Source: Ophiosphaerella korrae (Eukaryota > Ascomycota > Dothideomycetes > Pleosporales > Phaeosphaeriaceae). Taken from it: a stretch of DNA of 64,000 bases. The notes beneath the pieces were generated by a model. It was not told the DNA's origin and did not search any database. It worked only from the letters and a program-made list of their open reading frames with translations. Both the position numbers and the translations under genes were made by a program. Of this stretch, positions 10,979-21,509 are shown piece after piece (within the stretch, counting starts at the first letter, position 1; each line of letters starts with the position of its first letter). The stretch is taken from NCBI GenBank assembly GCA_028456385.1, contig JALNQF010000052.1:124001-188000 (forward strand), read 5' to 3'.

Positions 10979-13720
10979 AGATGATGCGTCTAGGCACTCT
11001 CGAACGCGTCGATCCGTGGCTCCAGGTGTGTGCGCACCGAGATCGAGCAGCAGCGACGACGGGAGTGGGACTTGACGCTAGAACCAAATCTGGCGCTGGA
11101 GGCTGGCGGTCAGAGAGCTGAGCCCATGAGCCGGCGATAAATGGGAATTGGGCTGTTTGTGGCGCGCATGGGAAAGTCAAAATGGCATGTATATGTTGCG
11201 GTTGGATGGAAGATGCGACGAGCATGGCCGTGTGCAAAGAAACGAGAGCATTGCATCTCAGCTCACTCGTCTTGGAACCTTGCACATGTCTCACCAGGTG
11301 CCTCTGTCGCCTCTCGCTCGTTCTTTCTGTCTGTCATGGCCATCATGGACATTGGCCATCGACATGTCCCTACTGGGCAGATTGTGGCGTCCCATGGCTG
11401 ATGGGAACACACAGCCCACGATGCTTTCCGCTCGTGCTCTTGTGTCCAGTGGGACAGACACACATGCGTCATCCAATCATCGAGATCGAGCCGATCGGCA
11501 GTCTTGGCACGGGCCTAGGCCGCCTTCAGCATCCACCACCAACTGTTTCGTTTTCGACTCTGCTTCGTTTTCGACTCTGCTTCGATTGTGCTCATCTCGT
11601 CATTGAGAACAAAAATTTGCCAGTAGTGTCAAATGTTTGCAGGCCATCTGGCCCAGCTCATACCCTCAGCCTTACCTTTCGTTTTATGCCCTTGCGCCCC
11701 TAATGCCACCCCTTCACAGCACCGGGGCACGACGGGATCACCCGCTCCTGCCACTGCTCTGGTTTGCCTTACCTAATTACCCTAGTACATTGCCTGGAGC
11801 ATCCATGGTCGATCCGTGTTGTAACATGAGTCATGATGAACGGTTTCTTTCAGGCGCAAGTCGCAGTTTGAGGCTAGATCTAGCACACTTGATAATGTCC
11901 CAAAAAAAAAAAAAAAAAAAAAAAAAAAGCCGAAACGCTACGTAAAGAAGATTCTATTATCATCCCAATCAATTTCTCGACTCTTCATTTGCATCATTTA
12001 CACATCTCGCTGCTAGGTAACCCTTCGGTCTTGATAATCATTGGCAAACCATCCTGATAACACTTGAAAAACACCTCATACCTATAGCCCAGATCCGGGA
12101 ATGCTTACCCAGCAATGAGTATGTTTGGTGCACAAGGATAGTTTGATCAAATTGAAATAGGCCGATTCTCAAAGGAGGAATACAAGCAGCTCGACATGAA
12201 CAGTAGTAGAATGGACGCTGTAAAAGGCCAAAGGACGTCCAGGCCTCGAATGCCAATTGTAAAAGAGCGAAGCAGAAGCCTAGAGGCTTAGAGGAAGATG
12301 CGATTACACACTGCGAAGGGGATGATGAAAAATCCAAAGAGACTTGAAGTGATTGTTTATATAACCTTGGAACGATGGAAGTCTAGGAAGAGAAAAGGCT
12401 ACCCAGACGAGATAAGGGCCTTGCAATCACGGTCGCCAACGGCGTTACCGTAAATGCAGGTACACACGCCCCTAGTCCCTAGAACCTTGTAATGGCAATC
12501 GCCGCATTCTTGCCGCACCCGATGAGTAAATTGTGAGCACTGACATCGAAGTGGCGCAGCATCAAAACGCGTACTTCTTGGGATATCTCGCGAGCGGCAG
12601 CATGGCCAGTTTAGGGGACGGCAAGCGAGATCACAGAGAGAAGTCGGTGGTGCGTTTAGAGAGGCAGGGTAACAGGAATAAAAGGAGGCAGAAAGGATGG
12701 GGAAGTGGAAACCCGGTTTGACACGACAAATGCGGATTAGGACTGTGACATGATGTGTTTTACGCCAAGACTCGGTAAATCTCACGAAGGAACAAGAACA
12801 CAACCAACATACCTACCTAAGGCTGCATCATACCTTGCACATTATCGGCTACCACAGAACGGAGGAAGACGCTTTTTTCCTCTCCCAAGGCTATTTAAGC
12901 ATGCAAATATTAGATATCCTACTATGCATGTGAATGCACTGGTAACAAACGACTGCTACTCCAAACACAGCATTTGTTTTATATTGCTATTTGATCCATG
13001 AATGCTCTTATCTGGTGATAGCTGTTGGTGCTTCTCAGCCACTTCGGTTACGCTGCATTGCTAATTGGTGTTGCCGGAATGTTACGCGTGGCTTAGCAGA
13101 CAAATGGCGCATGCCTTCATGAAAAATGGCGCATGCTGCCAGGGGTCCCTCTACCGGTAACACTATCATTCTACATTACCATACGACCATGTTCTGGGCA
13201 CTGTTAGCCTTCGCGCTCACGGACAAGGACGTGCAGACGCAGACTGACTCACGCCTCCAAACAACTCGCCAACATCGTATAACGCAAAAAGTCCATCTTG
13301 GCATAGCGTGTAGGTGGATTCACACATGCGATCGAAGGATGCTGCCCAACCTACAAGCCAAGTGTCACTAACCCCATATTCTTATCGTTTGAAGCTCTTA
13401 CTAGCCGCCCGAAGCATCAGACCCCTCCTGGGGCCCACTTGTTCCCAGCTGCTCGCCATTGAACAACCACCTTCAGCCACATGTCTCCTTTTGCCAAGGA
13501 TGCACAGCCTGATTAAATTGCTGGAAAGCGGGCTGATACCCCCCCTGGAGGGCTCCGAAAGCCCCGCGGCTGGTAGATACCCACATTATTTGCTTAAAAG
13601 GCTCCCACACACCCCGCTCACAACAGAAGCTCACACCGTGTTTTACTCTCAGTTTCTCACAGTTCATTACTCTATCTACCGCAACCAAATTTCTTTACAT
13701 TATCTCATCGGTTTATGACC
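10979..13720. other. Intergenic between divergent genes
   Basis: Holds the promoters of the histidine kinase (left) and the WW-domain gene (right). A run of 27 A lies at 11902-11928. Frames at 12399-12803 on the minus strand include a Cys-rich tail but lack a start (see rejected items). Nothing else is supported. Confidence 0.4.
11902..11928. repeat. Poly-A tract, 27 bases
   Basis: Uninterrupted A27 in the intergenic region. Similar tracts occur inside kinase intron 1 (T19 on the plus strand, 9213-9231), inside kinase intron 4 (G13, 7205-7217), and just upstream of the CYSTM gene (A20, 15482-15501). Confidence 0.9.
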
Positions 13721-14736
13721 ATGGACTTCCTCAAGAAAAAGATGAAGGAGTTGCTCGACGAGGTCGACAAGAAGCCTGAAAAGAAGGAAGAAAAGGAAGA
13801 AAAGAAGGAAGAAAAGAAGGAGGAGAAGAAGGAAGAGAAGAAAGAAGGTGATACTCCTTGGTCACTAGGCCAATTTATAATCTAACACAGACCAGAACAC
13901 CCAAAGGACGATGCTACACGTGGAGCTTCTGATTCTTTCTATAACCAAGGCGCTGCGCCTGGTGGCCAGCCGCCTCAGCAACAGCCACCTCCGCAACAAT
14001 ACCCTCCACAGGGTCCACCGCAAGCTCAAGGTTATCCACCCCAGGGCCAAGGTTATCCACCTCAAGGTCAGGGCTATCCACCACAACAAGGCTATCCACA
14101 GCAAGGCTATCCTCAACAGCAACCCTATGGCCAAGGCCCTCCTCCTGTAGGTCCTCCCGCGCCTATGGGCGCACCACCTCCAATGCCACCTGGCTGGATT
14201 CAGCAGTGGGATCAGAACAGCCAGCGATGGTACTATCTCGAGCAAGCCACTGGCCGAACACAATGGGACCCTCCTGCGCATTTGCCTCCAGGTCCTTATG
14301 CGCCGCCACCAACGGGCGCACCCTACATGGCGCCCCAGGGCCATGACGAACGCGCCCTCTTCGGGAACACTGGCGGACATCAAGGACACGACTACACCGC
14401 CACTGGAGCCGCTACCAACGAGAAGGAGAAGAGTAAAGACAAGGAAAAGGCGGATAAATCCAAGGGCCATTCGACTGCCATGCTTGCTGCCGCTGGTATC
14501 GGTGGTATCGCCGCCGGTGCCTGGATTGGCCATGAATTGAGTGAGTAACTCCCGCACACAATTTATGTATACTCTTCTAACTCCCCTCAGCCGAAGATAG
14601 TAACAAGCACTCACATGACCGCGATGGTGATTCCATCTCAAGTAGTGACCGTGAATCGCTGGAGGAGAAGCGTCGGAAAATGATCAAAGCGCAACGGGAG
14701 TACGAGGAGGAATTGGAGGAGGCGTACGATGACTAG
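13721..14736 (+). CDS. WW-domain protein with KE-rich head and glycine zipper, 305 aa
   Basis: Exons 13721-13847, 13896-14540 and 14591-14736 sum to 918 nt. I start at 13721 (ACCATGG); an in-frame ATG at 13715 would add two residues. Residues 1-43 form a charged Lys/Glu run, probably helical. Then comes a Pro/Gln/Gly/Tyr-rich stretch with repeated GYPPQGQ-like units. One WW domain follows (PPGWIQQWDQ...RWYYLEQ...TQWDPP, both Trp and the Tyr pair present), which binds proline motifs. After an acidic/basic linker comes AMLAAAGIGGIAAGAWIG, a small-residue glycine-zipper segment able to insert in or pack against membrane. The tail is a charged coiled-coil-like helix (LEEKRRKMIKAQREYEEEL). The exact role is unknown. 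It converges with the CYSTM gene. Confidence 0.85.
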
Positions 14737-15116
14737 TGTAGTATTTATCTGTTTCGTTATAACTCTTGTCCTTTGAGGTTCTTCGACTTTCAATGGTAAC
14801 ACGGCTGATTGAAATGCTTGACTTCGGTTCCCTATTTCTAGTTTCATAAATGTTCTTGTGGTTAGCATAGCGTAGCAAAGAACGGCTGATCCTTCATCTA
14901 ACTTGGGATTCCATCGTTTGAGTATGAGAAAACAAAACAAATTATTCAGTTTATACCTGCAACCCCCTCCCCCCTCCCCATTGTAGTAGGTAACGCTTCG
15001 TGGATATCTCTCGCATAAAAGGTCCCCAGATAACGAAAACAGGTTCCAAACGAGTGTGCTCTATATTTCTTCAACCCTGTCTATCTTTTACACATCCCAT
15101 CTTATCCTTGTGTTCC
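14737..15116. other. Convergent 3' region, nothing supported
   Basis: The 380 bp between two stop codons hold the 3' UTRs of the WW-domain and CYSTM genes. A C-rich stretch lies at 14962-14980. No other feature is seen. Confidence 0.5.
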
Positions 15117-15450
15117 TCAACAACAATCGCAACAATCCAAACAATCCAGACAGCATTCACATGCTTCTCCGCAAAGGAAGCAGCAGCACAATGTTGCCAG
15201 ACTAAAAAAGAGATTCTTGTTAGCATACTGACTTTTTCCTACACTTTTGTGTAAACGTACCAAGCTGTCAAGCATCCTCTGTCCTTCTTAGGTTCTGGCG
15301 GTGGCGGTGGCGGTGGAGCTGGTGCATAGTACACCTATCATTCCACCAGCCCCCCCCTCCCCCTCTTGAACAATCCCCGAATCAACGCACCCCCTGCTGA
15401 GGCGGACCACCAGGCGGCGGGCCATATCCAGGTTGCTGCTGGTACGACAT
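15117..15450 (-). CDS. CYSTM-family small membrane protein, 72 aa
   Basis: Three exons too short for ordinary ORF finding: 15450-15391 (20 codons exactly), 15334-15261 and 15201-15117, total 219 nt. The product opens MSYQQQPGYGPPPGGPPQQG, continues with a Pro run (APAPPPPPPP), then EPKKDRG, and ends in a Cys-packed segment (CLTACLATLCCCFLCGEACE, followed by CCLDCLDCCDCC). This is the CYSTM layout: a Gln/Pro/Tyr-rich head and a C-terminal cysteine-rich membrane module. CYSTM proteins sit at the plasma membrane and have been tied to stress and metal tolerance. Both introns have good borders (GTGCGT...ATAG and GTACGT...TTTTAG, the second with TGCTAAC). The 5' side carries an A20 tract on the plus strand. 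Confidence 0.85.
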
Positions 15451-16631
15451 TATGTAGTAGGGCAAAAGCGAATACGGCGGCAAAAAAAAAAAAAAAAAAA
15501 AGATGAAGATGTAAAACCCGAAAGAGCGACCAGTAAGCGTGTATGTTTAAAAGGCTTTTTTTCCCCAAGGATCTTGAAGCAGATGGAGAAGAAGTAAAGA
15601 AAACGTGCGGAGTCGCTCAGTCTTTTAATACCACCCATCTGGCTTCGGCAAACGGCAAGGCGATGAACAGGCGTCCTTGCGCATACCTTGACAAAAGTCA
15701 TGTCGCGGCCCTCGCACGAGATTGTCTTCATGCCCATCCGTCCACTGGGGCCCGCGCCACACTATTGTGGCAGCGTTTCTTCGGCGACAAAGCGTCAGGG
15801 GGGCCCGTGACAAGCCACTTGTTGCTGGCGTTTACTGCACGTACCCTGGTTATACGCGTGTGCAAAAGTCTTGGAAATGTGATGGTGTGCATGGATTGGT
15901 TATTTGGCGCATACACGTAAAATGGGCGTCGAGAAGAACGATTGGATTGAGGTTTCATGATGAATTACGTCGTTTTGAGTGTTTAGGGCTATAATTGAGA
16001 GGCTTTTGGGTGGGATGAGCTTGGTTGCAGTACATGGAAACCGTTGTGCGCCGTTTACGCTGGAGGTGCTGGTGTTGTGATGTGTAAAGTGAGGTGAGTT
16101 CGCATATGCAAGCGTGCCGGATTTCCGTAAGCTACGACAAATGGAGAATAGCTGTGGCGCTTGTGCTGTAGGGGTGGGACTCTGTAAGCACCGCCATTCA
16201 GCCCCAAAAAAAAAACGGTGGGCATGGTTCTCAACAAACTGATTCGAAGTTTCAATCACGCGCGCCTACAATCCCGCCACGTTATTGCTTTACAGTAAGT
16301 TACACTTAGGATTATTTTTCTATGTATCAAGAAGGTGAGACTGTAAATGTCTCAGCGGTGAGGCGGTGCGTTTGTGGTCATATTCCGGGAGTATGCGCGG
16401 CATAATTGGCCGATAAGCTTCACTGGGTTCAGGGTCTTATGCAGAACGTTCCGTTTGATGATCGAAATATAACAGAAGAGGCGGTGCTCAGCAGATCACT
16501 CTCCATAGTACGTGGTAAGGCGGTGCAACAAATTAGCGCCATATATCTCCTGGAGTCCACGGGTCCCTAAATTGTGACTCCAACGCGCGTACTTTTGATA
16601 GACCAAAGAGTGCCAGTTCGGTGATTCCGAC
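15451..16631. other. Intergenic, nothing supported
   Basis: Contains the CYSTM promoter and the 3' side of the DNA glycosylase gene. Overlapping short frames on both strands have no recognisable product. Confidence 0.45.
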
Positions 16632-17739
16632 TTATTCATTAATCTCCTGCGCTTCTTCCACGCGGGGAACGAACATTCTCTCGGCCCTCCTTTTCTGAAC
16701 CCATTCGCCAAAAGGTCGCCAAATCTCCTCCTTCTCCGCTGGTTTCAGGCTCGCTGCAAGCCCACTTGTACTTGTGGTTACAAATACCTTGGCGCCTTTC
16801 CACACGTTCCCATTCGCGTCCAACTCTTCTTTTCCACCCTTGCTCTTCCCCATGGCATGCTTCTTGTCCTGCCACCCATATTTAAATTCACCCTTACTCA
16901 TGTTCTTACCGTACCGATACCTCCAGATTGCTTCCCAGATCCCTTTGCCGACAATACAAATAGCCTCAGGCTTGAACTCAAGAAACTTGGCATCGAGATT
17001 TGCCGTTCCTGAAGCCATCTCCTCCTTGGAGAGTTCAGCTGCATCTTTTGAGGGCCGGTCGACGATGTTGGTGTTACCCATACAGTAAAGCGCTGGTAAG
17101 CTACGATCTTCTTGAGGTTTCAGGCGCCGATCTGTGAGACCTGAAGAATGAAGGAGCTTCCAAAAGTGGTTGGATGGATGCGCGTAAGCATGGCCTGCTG
17201 TTGCAGTCTGAACACCTGGATTCTGGAAGGTAGGCATTTAGTACAAATTTGGGGATCAAAGCAACCAAAGGATTCATATCAAGATGGAATTGCTGTGTAG
17301 AATGTCGAACTTACTATCAAGACGTTAGCAAACTCTCGACGCTTTTGAGACGCGTTAGGTACCTACCTGTACCAACAAAAACACAAATCAAGTTTGGCTC
17401 CAAAATATCTACAAGAGGCGATAAATGGGCATACTTTGATGGATCGGCGTATCTACTCGAAGTTTTTTTCTTCCTTGGTCGTGAAGACGAGACAGATTCG
17501 GTTCCTGCGTTACTCGTATCGCTAGGTCTGGCCCGTTTTACTGCTCCTTTGAGTGCAGCTGGCGAGGCACGTACATCACTTGATGATCCTGGTGCCTCGG
17601 CATAATATTTGGTAAGCCATCCTTTGATGGAAGCCGGTGGGTCTGCTGGATGTGTGTGGTCATCGACCCCTTGGTCGCTTCCATCAAGCTTTGCAGAGAG
17701 TTCTGCAGCCTTAGCTTTTGTTGAGCGTGTTCGTGGCAT
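16632..17739 (-). CDS. TDG/Mug-type mismatch-specific uracil/thymine DNA glycosylase, 320 aa
   Basis: Exons 17739-17368 and 17222-16632 give 963 nt in frame. The N-terminal 95 residues are disordered and include a basic nuclear signal (RPRKKK). The catalytic domain starts at SPLVDILEPNLICVFVGTNPG, whose Asn activates water in the Mug/TDG family. It continues with GHAYAHPSNHFWKLL, a GNTNIVDRP stretch and TTSTSGLAASL, in the place of the MPSSSAR-type loop. It removes U or T from G mispairs in base excision repair. The 145-nt intervening sequence seems to be a stwintron: an internal intron, 17366-17314, splits the donor G|TAAGT of the outer intron. Only sequential removal yields the NPG motif in frame. 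Confidence 0.9.
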
Positions 17740-18386
17740 TTTCGTTTGAAGTAATCACCAAAGAGCCAGAGAAGCTGCGGTAGTTCATGACCCCCTATGT
17801 AGTGTTGTGTGTGCTGCTGCCTGTCGGGCGGTGTGACAGGGCTTGAGAAGCGAAGTGCATGTGACCTCGTGTTTTTACGCCACATTTTAGGAACGCGTCT
17901 ACATCATTTGACGTCAGTGTTGCCGGTCCCAACCATTCAACCCGGTTCTGAGCCGCCCTGGTGAGTAAATGACGATATGGCATGCCTATTATTACATAAT
18001 TTTATGATAGAATCCTTCCTTTGTTGTACAATGTTGCACGCTCTGTTCATATTGGCGCAATAACATGCAGAATATGTAAAAATTACGCGCTAAGGCTGCG
18101 ATAGGTCTTGGAGCATAGGTGGTGGCCTGGAGCAATCTTTAGGTCTTATAATACCACTATCTTTAATTCTGTCCAGTATTCGTTATGTATATCCAAGCAA
18201 TAGTATCAAATAGTAACCACTAGAGTTTGTATGTGACGCTATGCATGCAATTCATTTGGTCTACCTTGATATTTGCATCAAGTTTCAGAGTGTCAGGCTA
18301 AGCCAATCTGAAATTTCTCTTTGTTATATTCGTCCTCCAGTGACAAGCACCATCTAGGTAGTCTCATCTGCCTCAAGCGGTGGTAG
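17740..18386. other. Intergenic, nothing supported
   Basis: Contains the promoter of the DNA glycosylase and the 3' side of the F-box gene. Short frames only. Confidence 0.5.
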
Positions 18387-19895
18387 CTAATCGTACCAAC
18401 TAGGAAACAGTTGATCATAGAGCAGCTGTATTCCAAGTTTTGACAATTCTCTTTCTGCCATTTTCACCCAGGCCCTTGAACACTTCTCCTCCAGTGGGCC
18501 AGCAAGAGGGGACAGCGAGTATTGTACTCTAATTGTTTTCAGGGCGATCGCGCGTAAGATCGCTATTTCTGCTAGTTCTATAACCCATGAGGCATCATTT
18601 TCGCTAAAGGACCTCCGGTCATCCTTGCGCAAGGTTGGAGTTGTGAAGTCTAAGCCAAAGGTTTCGAGGCTGGGGCCTAGAACGTCGGCATGTTCCGGCA
18701 GCCATTCAGCATCGTACATCTGTGTTCTTGATACCTGTAAAGACTTGAGCTTAGGAAATAGGGTGGCATTGAAGAGGCAGTCAGTTTTGGGTGTGTCGTC
18801 GAGCCGGCAAAGCTTGACATGTTGTAGGGTGTCCTTGTGAATCAGTAGCCAGGTCTCAAACATTGCGTAAGTTATGTGAAATGATTTGTCAGAGTCATAT
18901 GAATGCGTAGAGGTGTGGTTTTCGTATTCGAAGTGAGTCAGCACGACAGGCCACTGAAGAAGCCAAAGTATAGTTTCTCCCGGTGCTCCGTATTCACGTA
19001 TACTAAGGTGTGTGAAAGGTGCAGTACGCCTGTTCTATAGTCGGGGCAGAAGAGTTAGCATGGTAACAATACGAAAATTGTTGGACAAAATGATAATGAA
19101 ATGCATGTACCTCGGCTTTAAGTTGCGCGTTTGCACCTCCCTGTTGTTGTAGCGTCCCAATTATTTGTAATTTTTTCAGTTTTGAAAACCGAAGCCATTT
19201 GAACAACGAAGTCAAACGAAGATCGTAAATTTCTCTGCTGACGATCACATGCTCTACATGTTCCAAGCACACTGCTGCATGACTCAGCAGGTTCCAAACT
19301 CGAGGCACTCTGTGTCCGTTATCGGGTATCGATGTACCAACAGCTTCAAATTCGCGATAGTAATCGATTCCCACATGAAAAGAAAGCACCTTAGTTCGGT
19401 TTAGCCATTCCAGGAGGTCTCTCGCAATATGAGAGACACTCGGTTGAACCGGGCTACTACTCTCAAGGATGTAAAGGTTCAAGGCCCTGAAGTACTTATT
19501 AACAAACACCATTTGATACATAATTGAAGTGGCTTAGGTATTGACGTAATAAGAGTGGAGTCGGCCACCTACCTACAGTGCTGACGCAGATCAACTCTTT
19601 CTCTCAGTGTGCGATGAAGTCTGAGCGCTGATTCCGAAGCCGGTACCATTTCATACAAGGGGTTGAAATTGATGGTGCGGAACAGCAATGGCTGGGCGAT
19701 CTGCGCAAATTTGTGGCACACTTCGGAGATATTCTTGACGCGGTTGTTGTCGTAGGTCGTTACTAAGAAAGGATACCATTCTCGGTTAGCTGTGAGATCG
19801 TTTTCACAACTTGAAAGTTCAGCGATGCATAGAAGAAGCTCGTCTGGAAGCCGGAAAATATAGGCATCTTTTGGTTGTGCAACTACCTGAGGCAT
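18387..19895 (-). CDS. F-box domain protein, 462 aa
   Basis: Exons 19895-19577, 19532-19111 and 19034-18387 sum to 1,389 nt. Near the N-terminus FRLPDELLLCIAEL is an F-box start, followed by VCHKFAQIAQPLLFRTINF, its usual continuation. F-boxes bind Skp1 and bring substrates to SCF ubiquitin ligases. The rest has leucine-rich periodic stretches (FPKLKSLQVSRTQMY, LGPSLETFGLDF), suggesting irregular LRR substrate recognition as in many fungal F-box proteins. Intron 2 (76 nt) has a clear branch site and CTATAG acceptor. Intron 1 is only 44 nt with a CTAAG acceptor, chosen because it alone restores the frame, so that junction is less certain. The substrate is unknown. Confidence 0.75.
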
Positions 19896-21509
19896 TACCA
19901 GTCTGTCGCTGTCAGTATTTATTAGTTGCTAAGATGTTGCTACTACGAGATGATTTTGGCGCAAGGTTCCCACGGTTTTAGGCAAGGTACAAGTTGTGTT
20001 CGGATAGGTAAGATACCAAGTAGGTAGGGTGGCGTGGGACACTCTTGGGCTCCTACGCTCCTACCCCGCGATTAGAAACATCAGCTGGGAAGTCTTGGCA
20101 ATCTTGGAATCATATGTAAAGGCTTATGCGTTGCTATATCTGATAGGTGTAATTACTGTGAAGCAACAATTAATGGATTAACGTTGAAAACTTCTAAGGA
20201 AGTGGTGGATTCAAAACAATTATCTCACTAGAAGTTTGGGCCTGCTGTACAGAGTCGGGTACATTCAGGATTGCAACCAAGGCGGTTGATTAGAACAGAC
20301 TCATCAAAATTCCTGGAGCTTCGTCACTACAAACGGCGTAGATTTTATTGACTTCGATCGGGTCTAACTTGTAGCACCGATATTCCGGCGTTGCTGAAGG
20401 TAGAGTTTAGATCTCGGAAGACGGTAACTTTTGTCGCCCCAGCGTCGTCTTGATATATGAAGGCATTACTGGTCAAGCTTATGGACCCAGCCCCAGGCTG
20501 CATCATGTAGAGTGATTCCACATCTAACGAGGGTCATCGTCTGCCGAGAAGGAGCCAATCAATGCGGAGCAGTCTTACCTTGGTAGTGTTCTAATTGGCT
20601 CCTTTTCGGTAGACGGTGACCTTCGTTAGATGTGGGGCCACTCTAAATGAATTATATTCTTTATGTTTAGTGAAACTGTAGCGATACTCCGGTTGGGAGC
20701 ACCACTATCACGAATTGATTTGTATTGACTTAGTGTGTACTCATGATGTTTTTACTGGGGACATATTTAATGAAGGAATTAACCGAAGAAATTTTAATCT
20801 AAAAAGCTGCCTCTAATTCGTGAAGAACTGTGGCTGCTGCGGTTTCTCGAACGTGTCTACAGGTTGCGTGCATCTACGCGCTGATCACCGAAGGGCCACT
20901 TCCTGCGAACACGCTCTCATTTTAAGCTGATTCAAGAAGAGTTCTATGATCGTCTTTAACTTCTGAATTCTCGTTAACATTGTGATACATGTTAGATATT
21001 CGCGCGACCAGTTTTTCTGGTCCACGTAGGATGGCAGGAAATATATTTTCTTCCGTGAGTATCAGTAGATGAAATTTAAAGCCATAAGTTATAGTTATGG
21101 ATATTTACTTCTCGATATTGTTATTACTATTTTGCAAGTTATGTAATTATGGACATCATCGTTCAAAAGTCATGGCAGCAAAGATTTTAAGCCTAGAATG
21201 GTCTGCGCAATGCAATGAAAGTCAAAATAGTTTCTATTTTAGGAAGGTCTCATTCGTGTCATAATCAAATTCACAAATGTTGACTACATATTCAATGACT
21301 GTGGTTCTGGACTAAACAATCGTAGAATAATGAGTTATTATATGCCACTATGAAAAAACTGATTCTGTGATAATCAAACATACAATGCGCAACGCCTGCC
21401 AATGTCATACAAACTGATGCAAACGAGTGTTGGGATGTGATACAATGACCGCTGCCATGATTCTAACCAAAAACTCCTTAACCCACACTTTCTTTTTTCT
21501 TTTTCGGGT
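19896..21509. other. Intergenic with MITE-like element
   Basis: No coding region is supported in 1.6 kb. It contains the inverted-repeat element at 20508-20645. The sequence from 20900 to 21500 is AT-rich. Confidence 0.5.
20508..20645. mobile_element. 138-bp MITE-like foldback element with TA ends
   Basis: The arms 20508-20559 and 20594-20645 are inverted repeats of about 52 bp, starting TAGAGTG and ending CACTCTA, around a 34-bp loop. About 7 of 51 arm positions differ and every difference is a transition. TA at both tips resembles the target duplication of Tc1/mariner-type elements. There is no coding capacity, so it would be non-autonomous. Confidence 0.65.

Noticed and set aside
9401..10984. 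Several plus-strand frames opposite the histidine kinase N-terminus
   Set aside because: They are shadows of the low-complexity kinase head; none starts or splices sensibly.
12399..12803. Minus-strand frame ending in a Cys-rich peptide (possible secreted protein)
   Set aside because: The tail has six spaced Cys, but no in-frame ATG, signal peptide or credible upstream exon could be joined; the only hydrophobic stretch upstream lacks a start codon.
13865..14641. 258-codon open frame opposite the WW-domain gene
   Set aside because: It is the antisense of the Pro/Gln/Gly repeats. Its Trp/Arg/Leu-rich composition has no protein-like pattern, while the sense strand has a WW domain and good introns.
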